From Modestobacter sp. Leaf380 (lineage in GTDB: Bacteria; Actinomycetota; Actinomycetes; Mycobacteriales; Geodermatophilaceae), in the NCBI RefSeq assembly GCF_001424485.1, contig NZ_LMQC01000019.1, positions 1 through 64,000 on the forward strand: 64,000 nt of DNA. Reading direction: 5' to 3'. Positions 15,325-23,186 of this stretch are shown here, in pieces. The first letter of the stretch is position 1. The number at the start of each line of letters is the position of its first letter. The position numbers were made by a program, and so were the translations under genes. The notes beneath the pieces were generated by a model. That model did not search any database and was not told the DNA's origin. It saw nothing but the letters and a program-made list of their open reading frames with translations.

Positions 15325-17178
15325 GTGCCGACCCGCCCCCTGACCCGAACCCGTGGTCACCTGCCCATCGAGGACCACGGCCTGATCGGGGACGGCGCCA
15401 CGTGCGCGCTCGTGGCCCGCGACGGCTCCATCCCGTGGCTGTGCCTGCCCGACTTCGACTCCCCGCCGTTCCTGGCCGGACTGCTGGACGCCGAGCGGGG
15501 CGGCGAGTTCTCGATCTCGCTGACCGGGCTGGAGTCCGCCGGGCAGCGGTACCTCGACGACACCGGCGTGCTGCTCACCGAGCTGCAGGGCCCCGACGGC
15601 ACCGTGGAGATCACCGACTGCCTGACCCTGCGGGCCGGCGCCGACCTCACCGAGCTGGTGCCCGCGGGCCGCTCGGAGCTGCTCCGGCTGGCCCGGGTGG
15701 TGTCCGGTTCGGCCGAGCTCACCGTCCGGCTGCGCCCCCGGGACGACGTCCAGGTCCGCCGCGAGGGCGGTGGCTGGGCGCTGTCCTGGCCCGCGCGGCC
15801 CGAGCTGCGGCTGACCCTGTGGTCCTCGCACCCGCTCGAGGTCGGCGAGGACGGCTCGCTGGGCGGCACCGTCACCCTGCGCGTCGGCGACCCGCTCACC
15901 GTCGCGCTGCACTGGTCGGGCAACACCCGGCTGCAGGACCGCCAGGACCCGGCCGCGCTGGTGCACCAGACCGCCACCGCCTGGCGCGCCTGGGCCGGCC
16001 GGATCCGGTACGAGGGGCCGCAGCGCCGGCTGGTCCGTCGCTCGGCGATCACCCTCAAGCTGCTCGACCACGCCCCGACCGGGGCGATCATGGCCGCGGC
16101 GACGTCGTCCCTGCCCGAGGAGGTGGGCGGCGTCCGGAACTGGGACTACCGCTACACCTGGGTGCGCGACGCCTCGTTCTCGGTCTACGCGCTGCGCCGC
16201 ATCGGGCTGACCACCGAGGCCGACTCGTTCCTGGCCTGGACGCTGACCAACGCCGAGCGCGACGGCGGCCCGAAGATCATGTACGCCCTGGACGGCGGGC
16301 AGCCGCCCGAGGAGTGGGAGGACCCGGGCCTGTCCGGCTGGCGGGACTCCGGCCCGGTCCGCTGGGGTAACGGCGCCGCGGGGCAGACCCAGCACGACGT
16401 CTACGGCGAGCTGATGGACGTCGCACACCAGTGGGCCTCCGACGGCGGCTCGGTCGACGAGCACCTGTGGACCGCGCTGTGCGCGCTGGCCGAGCAGGCC
16501 ATCGAGATGTGGCAGACACCCGACCAGGGCATCTGGGAGATCCGCGGGGCCGGGCGGCCCTTCACCTACTCGGTGGCGATGTGCCAGGTCGCCGTCGACC
16601 GGGCGCTGCGGATCGCCGAGAACTGCTCGCTGGACCACCCGCGGGAGCGCTGGACGCAGGCGTCGCAGGAGATGCGGGCCGCCGTCCTGGAGCGGTCCTG
16701 GGACGAGGGGCGCGGCACGTTCACCGAGCACCTGGCCGAGGCCGGTGAGGCCAACGACGGCGGGCTGGACGGCTCGCTGCTGGCCCTGCCGTTGCGTGGC
16801 GTCGTCCCCTTCGACGACCCCAAGATGGTCTCCACCGTCGAGGCGGTCCGCGAGCACCTGGACGCCGGGGACGGCCTGCTCTACCGCTACCTGCACTCCG
16901 AGTCCGACGACGGTCTGCCCGGTCAGGAGGGTGCGTTCCTGCTGTGCAGCTTCTGGCTGGTGGACAACCTGACCGGCCAGGGCCGCCTCGACGAGGCCGA
17001 GGCGCTGTACGACTCGCTGTGCGCCCGGGCCACCCCGCTCGGCCTGCTCAGCGAGGAGATCGACCCCACCGACGGGTCGTTCCTCGGCAACTTCCCGCAG
17101 GCGTTCAGCCACCTGGGGGTCATAGCCTCCGGGTACAAGATCGCCCAGGCCCGACGTGCAGAGGCAGGCCGCAAGTGA
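15325..17178 (+). CDS. GH15 family glycosidase (glucoamylase/trehalase-like)
   Basis: 617 residues from GTG 15325 with GAGGAG upstream. An N-terminal beta-sandwich begins IEDHGLIGDGATCALVARDGSIPWLCLP. The (alpha/alpha)6 barrel contains NWDYRYTWVRDASF (residues about 273-286) and the catalytic-acid motif IWEIRG with Glu405. This arrangement is shared by glucoamylase-like proteins and the mycobacterial GH15 trehalase. It has no signal peptide, so it acts on intracellular trehalose or glucan. Stop and start overlap with zwf (GTGA), suggesting that the released glucose is channelled, after phosphorylation, into the oxidative pentose phosphate route. Confidence 0.9.
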   Translation: MPTRPLTRTRGHLPIEDHGLIGDGATCALVARDGSIPWLCLPDFDSPPFLAGLLDAERGGEFSISLTGLESAGQRYLDDTGVLLTELQGPDGTVEITDCLTLRAGADLTELVPAGRSELLRLARVVSGSAELTVRLRPRDDVQVRREGGGWALSWPARPELRLTLWSSHPLEVGEDGSLGGTVTLRVGDPLTVALHWSGNTRLQDRQDPAALVHQTATAWRAWAGRIRYEGPQRRLVRRSAITLKLLDHAPTGAIMAAATSSLPEEVGGVRNWDYRYTWVRDASFSVYALRRIGLTTEADSFLAWTLTNAERDGGPKIMYALDGGQPPEEWEDPGLSGWRDSGPVRWGNGAAGQTQHDVYGELMDVAHQWASDGGSVDEHLWTALCALAEQAIEMWQTPDQGIWEIRGAGRPFTYSVAMCQVAVDRALRIAENCSLDHPRERWTQASQEMRAAVLERSWDEGRGTFTEHLAEAGEANDGGLDGSLLALPLRGVVPFDDPKMVSTVEAVREHLDAGDGLLYRYLHSESDDGLPGQEGAFLLCSFWLVDNLTGQGRLDEAEALYDSLCARATPLGLLSEEIDPTDGSFLGNFPQAFSHLGVIASGYKIAQARRAEAGRK

Positions 17179-18518
17179 AGCGTTCGTTCGTCGTCCTCGG
17201 CGGTTCCGGTGACCTCACCGGTCGCCTCCTCCTCCCCAGCCTGGCCCAGCTGTACGAGCGCGGGGTGCTCGACGGCGACGTCGAGGTGCTCGCCGTCAGC
17301 CAGCAGGACTGGGACGACGAGGCCTACCGGGACTGGGCGCGGGCGCGGCTGACCGCGCACGCCGGCGACCTGCCCGAGGACGCCCGGGAGCGGGTCGTCG
17401 CCCAGCTGGGCCACGAGCACGGCGACGTCACCTCCCCCGACGACCTGCGCCGCGCGCTGGCCCGGGTCGACGGCGTCCCGGTGGTCTACCTGGCGCTGCC
17501 CAACACCGTCTTCCTGCCCACGCTGACCGCACTGCGCGAGGTCGGGCTGCCCGAGGGCGCCCGCGTCGTGGTGGAGAAGCCCTTCGGCACCGGGATCGCC
17601 GACGCCCGCGAGCTGAACGAGGTGCTGCACGGCCTGGTCCCGGAGGAGGGCGTCTTCCGGATCGACCACTTCCTGGCCAAGCAGACCGTGCTCAACGTGC
17701 TGGGCCTGCGCTTCGCCAACCGGGTCTTCGAGCCGGTGTGGAACGCCCAGCACGTGGACGCCGTCGACATCGTCTTCGACGAGGACCTGGGGCTGGAGGG
17801 CCGGGCCGGCTACTACGACAAGGCCGGCGCACTGCGGGACATGCTGCAGAACCACCTGCTGCAACTGCTCGCCGTCGTCGCCATGGAGCCGCCGCAGTCG
17901 CTGGACGCGGCCACCCTGCAGGCCCGCAAGTCCGACGTGCTGCGGGCGGTGCAGCCGGTCGTCGCGCAGAGCGTCCGGGGCCGCTACACCGCCGGCACGA
18001 TCGAGGGCCGGGAGCTGCCCGACTACGCCTCCGAGGACGGCGTGGACCCCGCGCGGATGACCGAGACCTTCGCCGAGTTCACCGTGACCATCGAGAACTG
18101 GCGCTGGTCCGGGGTGCCGTTCCGGCTGCGTACCGGCAAGGCCCTGGGCACCCGGCGCAAGGAGATCGTGGTCCGGTTCAAGCCGGTGCCCCACCTGGCC
18201 TTCGCCGACGAGCAGCCCGAGCCCGACGTGCTGCGCCTGCAGCTGTCCCCCGACGGCATCGCCCTGGAGGTCAACCTCAACGGCGCCGGCGACCCCTTCG
18301 ACCTGGAGCGCGAGGTGCTGCAGACGACCTCGCCGCCGCAGGACCTGCCGGCCTACGGCCTGCTGCTGCGCGAGATGCTCTCCGGGGACCCCACGCTGTC
18401 GATCTCCGACGTCGAGGCCGAGCAGGGCTGGCGGATCGTCCAGCCGGTGCTCGACGCCTGGGCCGCCGACGAGATCCCGCTGCAGGACTACCCCGCGGGC
18501 TCGGACGGCCCGGCGTGA
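17175..18518 (+). CDS. zwf: glucose-6-phosphate dehydrogenase
   Basis: 447 residues from GTG 17175. The NADP loop GGSGDLTGRLLLPSL opens the protein, EKPFGTG follows, and the active-site motif RIDHFLAKQTVLN carries His165. The C-terminal substrate domain contains RLRTGKALGTRRKEIVV. It oxidises glucose 6-phosphate to 6-phosphogluconolactone and makes NADPH. It is shorter than canonical Zwf (about 490-515 residues), as expected for the second, GH15-linked actinobacterial form, so a different coenzyme preference is possible. It is the second gene of a four-gene overlapping operon. Confidence 0.9.
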   Translation: MKRSFVVLGGSGDLTGRLLLPSLAQLYERGVLDGDVEVLAVSQQDWDDEAYRDWARARLTAHAGDLPEDARERVVAQLGHEHGDVTSPDDLRRALARVDGVPVVYLALPNTVFLPTLTALREVGLPEGARVVVEKPFGTGIADARELNEVLHGLVPEEGVFRIDHFLAKQTVLNVLGLRFANRVFEPVWNAQHVDAVDIVFDEDLGLEGRAGYYDKAGALRDMLQNHLLQLLAVVAMEPPQSLDAATLQARKSDVLRAVQPVVAQSVRGRYTAGTIEGRELPDYASEDGVDPARMTETFAEFTVTIENWRWSGVPFRLRTGKALGTRRKEIVVRFKPVPHLAFADEQPEPDVLRLQLSPDGIALEVNLNGAGDPFDLEREVLQTTSPPQDLPAYGLLLREMLSGDPTLSISDVEAEQGWRIVQPVLDAWAADEIPLQDYPAGSDGPA

Positions 18519-18943
18519 CCGAGCCCGGCGAGCGCAACGTGCTGGGCGGTCCGCTGGAGCTGTGCGGCACCGACCCGGTCACCGGCTTCTACCGGGACGG
18601 GCACTGCTCCAGCGGCCCGGACGACGTCGGCAGCCACACCGTGTGCGCGGTGGTGTCCGCGGAGTTCCTGGCCATGCAGGCCGCCCTGGGCAACGACCTG
18701 ACCACCCCGCGCCCGGAGTACGGCTTCCCCGGCCTGGTGCCCGGGGACCGGTGGTGCGTGGTCGCCGTCCGGTGGCGGCAGGCTTTCGAGGCCGGCGCCC
18801 CGGCCGGCGTGGTGCTGGCCGCCACCAACGTGCGGGCGCTGGAGGTCGTGCCGCTGGAGATGCTGCGGGCGCAGGCCGTCGACGTCCCCGACGACCTGTC
18901 CGGGTGGCCGGGACCGCCCGGCTCGGGTTCTGTCCAGACGTGA
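18515..18943 (+). CDS. DUF2237 family protein
   Basis: 142 residues from GTG 18515, overlapping zwf by four bases. The sequence NVLGGPLELCGTDPVTGFYRDG at the start and CAVVSAEFLAMQAALGNDL, then FPGLVPGDRWCVVAVRW, match the DUF2237 pattern. The family is widespread with no defined activity; conserved Cys, Asp and His residues suggest metal binding or catalysis. Its place between an NADPH-producing enzyme and a peroxidase hints at a redox role, which is inference. Confidence 0.88.
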   Translation: MTEPGERNVLGGPLELCGTDPVTGFYRDGHCSSGPDDVGSHTVCAVVSAEFLAMQAALGNDLTTPRPEYGFPGLVPGDRWCVVAVRWRQAFEAGAPAGVVLAATNVRALEVVPLEMLRAQAVDVPDDLSGWPGPPGSGSVQT

Positions 18944-19437
18944 GCACCGACCTGCTGGGCCTGCCCCTGACCACGCTCGACGGGACGCCCACGACCCTGG
19001 CCGAGCTGACCGGGGGCGGGCCCGCCCTGGTGGTGAACGTGGCCAGCCGTTGCGGGCTCACCCCGCAGTACGCCCAGCTGCAGGAGCTGCAGCAGGAGTA
19101 CGGCAGCCGCGGGTTCACCGTCGTCGGCGTGCCCTGCAACCAGTTCGCCGGCCAGGAGCCGGGCACGGCCGAGGAGATCGCGTCCTTCTGCTCGGCGACC
19201 TACGACGTCACGTTCCCGCTGACGGCGAAGCTCGACGTCAACGGCCCGCACGCCCACCCGCTGTTCCAGGAGCTGACCGCCGTCCCCGACGTCGCCGGCG
19301 AGGCCGGGCCGGTGGCCTGGAACTTCGAGAAGTGGCTGCTGTCGGGCACCGGGGACGTCGTCGCCCGGTTCCGGCCACAGACCCAGCCCGACTCCCCCGA
19401 GGTGCGGACGGCGATCGAGGCGCAGCTGACGTCATGA
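18940..19437 (+). CDS. glutathione peroxidase-like thiol peroxidase
   Basis: 165 residues from GTG 18940, overlapping the DUF2237 stop. The catalytic Cys38 lies in ASRCGLTPQY, followed by GVPCNQFAGQEPG and the WNFEKWLL motif, completing the Cys-Gln-Trp-Asn tetrad of the family. The peroxidatic residue is Cys and not selenocysteine, and actinobacteria lack glutathione, so it most likely reduces peroxides with thioredoxin or mycothiol. Placement after zwf fits a supply of NADPH for peroxide removal. Confidence 0.93.
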   Translation: MSTDLLGLPLTTLDGTPTTLAELTGGGPALVVNVASRCGLTPQYAQLQELQQEYGSRGFTVVGVPCNQFAGQEPGTAEEIASFCSATYDVTFPLTAKLDVNGPHAHPLFQELTAVPDVAGEAGPVAWNFEKWLLSGTGDVVARFRPQTQPDSPEVRTAIEAQLTS

Positions 19438-19535
19438 GTCACAGGCCGAGGGACGGTTGCGCACGACCGTTCGTGGGCAACCCCGCGGCGACACGCTCCG
19501 AGACCACGGAGCACTGCTCCCCTGGAGGACATCGC

Positions 19536-19895
19536 ATGATCCCGGCAGGCAACATCCGCGACTGGCGCGGCGAGAACGTCGTCGACCCCGACGGCCACAA
19601 GATCGGCTCGCTGGAGTCGATCTACGTCGACGTCGTGTCCGACGAGCCCTCGTTCATCGGCGTCGAGGTCGGCGGCCTCATCGGCGGCAAGAGCATTGTC
19701 TTCGTGCCCCTCAAGGACGCGACCGTCGGCCCCCGCGAGGTCCGGGTGTCCTACCCCCGGGACCTGGCGAAGGCCGCCCCGAACATCGACACCGACGGCG
19801 AGCTCACCGCCGACGAGGAGCCGAAGGTCTTCGCGCACTACCAGCTGCCCTACTCCACCGGCGCCAACGGCGAACGGCAGCTCGCCCGCCGCTGA
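19536..19895 (+). CDS. PRC-barrel domain protein
   Basis: 119 residues from ATG 19536 with TGGAGG upstream. A single PRC barrel spans residues 5-80: VVDPDGHKIGSLESIYVDV, then FIGVEVGGLIGGKSIVFVPL and VRVSYPRDLAKAAPNID. These small proteins are common in actinobacteria and appear in stress and RNA-linked settings, with no defined chemistry. It stands alone, 98 bases after the peroxidase operon and convergent with a VOC gene. Confidence 0.88.
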   Translation: MIPAGNIRDWRGENVVDPDGHKIGSLESIYVDVVSDEPSFIGVEVGGLIGGKSIVFVPLKDATVGPREVRVSYPRDLAKAAPNIDTDGELTADEEPKVFAHYQLPYSTGANGERQLARR

Positions 19896-19903
19896 GCGCA
19901 CCC

Positions 19904-19933
19904 GGAGGGGTGGGCCCGTGGGCTCACCCCTCC
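19904..19933. terminator. bidirectional terminator hairpin
   Basis: GGAGGGGTG (19904-19912) pairs with CACCCCTCC (19925-19933), with a further inner GGCCC/GGGC pairing. It lies exactly between the convergent PRC-barrel and VOC genes and overlaps the VOC stop codon. Confidence 0.65.
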
Positions 19934-20325
19934 AGGGCCGACGGGTCCATCCAGACGGCTTCCCAGACGTTGCCCGACGGGTCGGCGAAGCTGGTGCCGT
20001 ACATGAAGCCGTGGTCCTGCGGGTCGCTGAACCGACGTCCGCCGTGCGCGAGGGCCTTGGCCAGCAGGTCGTCGCACTCCTCGCGGCTGGCTGCCGACAG
20101 CGCGTTCATCACCGACACCTGCTGCGCCGGGTCACCGGCGCTGGCCCCGGCGGGGAGGAACCCGGTGAACTTCTCCCGGGTCATCACCATCGCCACGATG
20201 TTCTCCTCGATCATGAACGACGCGGTCTCGGCGTCGGAGAACTGCAGGTCCTGCTCGAAGCCCAGACCGGCGTAGAACGCCTTCGCGGCCTCGACGTCGG
20301 TCACGGGCAGGTTCACGAAGATCAT
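19924..20325 (-). CDS. VOC family protein (glyoxalase-like)
   Basis: 133 residues from ATG 20325 (a GTG two codons upstream is possible). MIFVNLPVTDVEAAKAFYAGLGF is a classic VOC opening, followed by FMIEENIVAMVMTREKFTGF and a closing GFMYGTSFADPSGNVWEAVWMD. This subgroup is often called lactoylglutathione lyase-like, but the resemblance is structural and the true substrate is unknown. GGGAGC upstream is a plausible ribosome site. It is monocistronic, downstream of the aldehyde dehydrogenase on the same strand with 280 bases between them. Confidence 0.85.
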   Translation of the reverse strand: MIFVNLPVTDVEAAKAFYAGLGFEQDLQFSDAETASFMIEENIVAMVMTREKFTGFLPAGASAGDPAQQVSVMNALSAASREECDDLLAKALAHGGRRFSDPQDHGFMYGTSFADPSGNVWEAVWMDPSALEG

Positions 20326-20460
20326 GCGCACGGGGTGCTCCCTGGGTCTCGGGCCGGCCGTCCCGGCCCCGTCACAGCACAGGACCAGTGTCCGGCCGCA
20401 GACTCATCGGCCCCCGTCGCACCCGGTCGCCGCACCCGGCCGCCGCGCCCTCCCGCCCCC

Positions 20461-20592
20461 GGTGCGCGCCCACGCCGGTCCACTGTCGACGACCCCCGCC
20501 TGGGCGCGCACCCGCGCCGGGACCGCGCGCCCACGCCGGGCACCGGGCGGCTGACACGGCACCGGCGCGCACCCAGAGCGTGAGTGCGCGCC
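20461..20592. repeat. GC-rich nested inverted repeats downstream of the aldehyde dehydrogenase
   Basis: GGTGCGCGCCCACGC (20461-20475) is nearly complementary to GCCTGGGCGCGCACC (20498-20512), and GGCGCGCAC (20564-20572) pairs perfectly with GTGCGCGCC (20584-20592). The same GCGCGCCCACGCCGG word recurs at 20524-20538. The block is compositionally extreme and carries no gene. The hairpin nearest 20607 is the likely terminator for the minus-strand dehydrogenase. Confidence 0.55.
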
Positions 20593-20606
20593 GGGGGCCG
20601 AGCTGC

Positions 20607-21977
20607 TCAGCCGATCCGGACCAGCTTCTTGTTGACGAACTCGTCGGCGGCCAGCAGGCCCATCTCGCGCGAGGTGCCGCTGCGCTTGACGCCGCCGAAG
20701 GGCAGCTCCGGGGAGTCGGCGAGCACCAGGTTCACGTAGACCATGCCGGCCTCGATCCGGTCGGCGACGCGCTCGCCCTGGGCCGGGTCGGTGGTGAAGA
20801 CGTAGGAGCCCAGGCCGAAGCCGGTGTCGTTGGCCAGCTCCACGGCGGCGTCCTCGTCGGGCACGGAGTAGACGACGGCGACCGGGCCGAAGAACTCCTC
20901 GCCGTAGGCCGGGTTGTCCGGGGTGACGTCGGTGAGGACGGTCGGCTCGAAGAACGCGCCGGTGCGGGTGCCGCCGGCGACCAGGGTGGCGCCGTGGGCG
21001 ACCGCCCGCTGCACCTGGGCGTCCAGGGTCTCGGCGGCCCGCAGCGAGGACAGCGGGCCCAGCTCCGTCTCGGCCTTCGTCGGGTCCGCCGGCACGATCG
21101 CGGTCATCGCCGCGGTCATCTTCGCCAGGAAGTCCTCGTAGAGGTCGGTGTGCACCACGAAGCGCTTGGCGGCGTTGCAGGACTGCCCGCTGTTGTCCAT
21201 CCGGGCCTCGACGGCGGCGGAGACGGCGCCGTCCAGGTCGTCGGTGGACAGCAGCACGAAGGGGTCGGACCCGCCCAGCTCCAGGGCCACCTTCTTCAGG
21301 TGCCGCCCGGCGACCTCGGCGACCGCCGTCCCGGCCCGCTCGGAGCCGGTCAGCGAGACGCCCTGCACGCGGGGGTCGGCGATGATCGTCGCGGCCTGGT
21401 CGTTGCTGGCGTAGACGTTGACGTAGGCGCCCTCGGGGAAGCCGGCGTCCAGGAACACCTGCTCGATGGCCGCGGCGGACTCCGGGCACTGCGGGGCGTG
21501 CTTGAGGACGATCGTGTTGCCGACCGCCAGGTTCGGGCCGGCGAACCGGGCCACCTGGTAGTACGGGAAGTTCCAGGGCATGACGCCCAGCAGCGGGCCG
21601 AGGGAGGCCCGGCGGATCACCGCGGTGCCCTGCGAGCCCTCGACCAGGTCGATCGGCTGGTCGGCGGTCACCGTCTCGGCGTTGTCGGCGTTGTACTCGT
21701 AGATGTCGGCGGCGAAGTCGACCTCGCCCTCGGCGGCGGTGACGGTCTTGCCCATCTCGCGGACGATCAGCGCGGCCAGCTCGTCCTTGCGCTCGCGGTG
21801 CAGCTCGGCGACGCGGCGCAGCAGCGCGGCCCGCTCCTGCACCGTGGAGGACCGGGACCACCCGCGGTGCGCAGCCGACGCCGCGGCGATCGCCTGCTCG
21901 ACCTGCTCGTCGGTGGCGGTGGGGTAGCTGGCGACCGTCTCCCCCGTGGCGGGGTCGACGACGGCGTACTCGGTCAT
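20607..21977 (-). CDS. NAD(P)-dependent aldehyde dehydrogenase, succinate-semialdehyde type
   Basis: 456 residues from ATG 21977. ALDH motifs are complete: GVMPWNFPYYQVARFAGPNL, SLTGSERAG, LELGGSDPF with the general-base Glu, the nucleophile Cys267 in NSGQSCNAAKRF, and EEFFGPVAVV. Length and the SGQSCNAAKR segment resemble GabD-type succinate-semialdehyde dehydrogenases. The divergent neighbours are a ureohydrolase and a copper amine oxidase, so the enzyme could oxidise 4-guanidinobutyraldehyde, 4-aminobutyraldehyde or succinate semialdehyde in amine breakdown. Confidence 0.9.
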   Translation of the reverse strand: MTEYAVVDPATGETVASYPTATDEQVEQAIAAASAAHRGWSRSSTVQERAALLRRVAELHRERKDELAALIVREMGKTVTAAEGEVDFAADIYEYNADNAETVTADQPIDLVEGSQGTAVIRRASLGPLLGVMPWNFPYYQVARFAGPNLAVGNTIVLKHAPQCPESAAAIEQVFLDAGFPEGAYVNVYASNDQAATIIADPRVQGVSLTGSERAGTAVAEVAGRHLKKVALELGGSDPFVLLSTDDLDGAVSAAVEARMDNSGQSCNAAKRFVVHTDLYEDFLAKMTAAMTAIVPADPTKAETELGPLSSLRAAETLDAQVQRAVAHGATLVAGGTRTGAFFEPTVLTDVTPDNPAYGEEFFGPVAVVYSVPDEDAAVELANDTGFGLGSYVFTTDPAQGERVADRIEAGMVYVNLVLADSPELPFGGVKRSGTSREMGLLAADEFVNKKLVRIG

Positions 21978-22145
21978 GGGTGCTCCGATCTCGGGACGGC
22001 GTGTCTCGGGCTGATCATGGCCCGCCGAGCGGCTCCGTGGCGCGTCAGGGCCCACGCAGCAGGACCGGGAGGCCGGAGAGCCTCGACGGATACGGTCGTC
22101 GCGGTAGCCTCCACCGACGGATTCCGTCGCCTCAGGAGGACCAGC

Positions 22146-23186
22146 ATGGCCCGCTACGGCGCGCAGTACGGCCCGGACGTCACCTACCTCGGCGTCGACC
22201 GGTGCGACCACACCGACCCGGCCTCGATGGCTGGCGCCGACGTCGTCGTCCTGGGGGCCCCGTTCGACGGCGGGACCAGCCACCGGCCGGGCACCCGGTT
22301 CGGGCCGCAGGCGATCCGGATGACCGACTACCTGCCGCACGACGGCTCCCGGCCCAGCCTGGCGCTGCGCACCGACGGGCTGCGCGACCTGCGGGTCCTG
22401 GACGCCGGCGACGTGGAGATGTACTCCGGGGACATCGAGGTGGCGCTGCCCGCCCTGCGTGCCGCGGTGGCCGACGTCGTCCGGGCCGGTGCGATCCCGG
22501 TCGTGCTCGGCGGGGACCACTCGATCGCCTTCGCCGACGCCGGCGGGGTCGCCGACGTGCTCGGCCACGGCCGGGTCTCGATGATCCACTTCGACGCGCA
22601 CGCCGACACCGGGGACATCGAGTTCGGGTCGCTGTGGGGCCACGGCCAGCCGATGCGCCGGCTGATCGAGTCCGGGGCGCTGCGCGGGGACCGGTTCCTG
22701 CAGGTCGGGCTGCGTGGCTACTGGCCACCCCCGGAGACGCTGGACTGGATGGCGGAGCAGCGGATGCGCTCCTACGAGATGACCGAGATCGGGCACCGCG
22801 GCCTGGCCGCCTGCCTGGCCGAGGCCTCCACCATCGCCACCGACGACTGCGACGGCGTCTTCCTCTCCGTGGACATCGACGTCTGCGACCCCGGGCACGC
22901 GCCGGGCACCGGCACCCCCGAGCCCGGCGGGCTGACCGCCCGCGAGCTGCTGGACTCGGTCCGCCGGCTGTGCCTGGAGCTGCCCGTGGTGGGCATCGAC
23001 GTCGTCGAGGTGTCCCCGCCCTACGACCACGCCGACATCACCGCCGCCCTGGCCAACCGGGTGGTGCTGGAGGCGCTGTCCGCGATCGCCCGGCGCCGCC
23101 GCGACGCCCGCGGGGGCACCCCCTGGGACCCCGCCCTCCCCCTGCTCGCCGATCGACCCGACCGACCCCACGGAGCGACCTCATGA
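22146..23186 (+). CDS. ureohydrolase (agmatinase/guanidinobutyrase-like)
   Basis: 346 residues from ATG 22146, preceded by AGGAGG. The binuclear manganese motifs are present: GGDHS near residue 122, FDAHAD near 148 and SVDIDVCDPGHAPG near 241, ending in the family signature TGTPEPGG. It cleaves a guanidino compound to an amine plus urea. Agmatinase and guanidinobutyrase cannot be separated by eye, but overlap with a copper amine oxidase gene (ATGA at 23183) and a divergent aldehyde dehydrogenase would fit guanidinobutyrate as substrate in an oxidase-first agmatine route. Confidence 0.9.
   Translation: MARYGAQYGPDVTYLGVDRCDHTDPASMAGADVVVLGAPFDGGTSHRPGTRFGPQAIRMTDYLPHDGSRPSLALRTDGLRDLRVLDAGDVEMYSGDIEVALPALRAAVADVVRAGAIPVVLGGDHSIAFADAGGVADVLGHGRVSMIHFDAHADTGDIEFGSLWGHGQPMRRLIESGALRGDRFLQVGLRGYWPPPETLDWMAEQRMRSYEMTEIGHRGLAACLAEASTIATDDCDGVFLSVDIDVCDPGHAPGTGTPEPGGLTARELLDSVRRLCLELPVVGIDVVEVSPPYDHADITAALANRVVLEALSAIARRRRDARGGTPWDPALPLLADRPDRPHGATS

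Noticed and set aside
12468-16370. Very long open frames opposite or out of frame with the acetoacetyl-CoA synthetase and GH15 genes
   Set aside because: They consist of low-complexity Arg/Gly/Pro/Ala sequence typical of GC-rich shadow frames and contain no domain, while the genes they overlap carry complete motifs.
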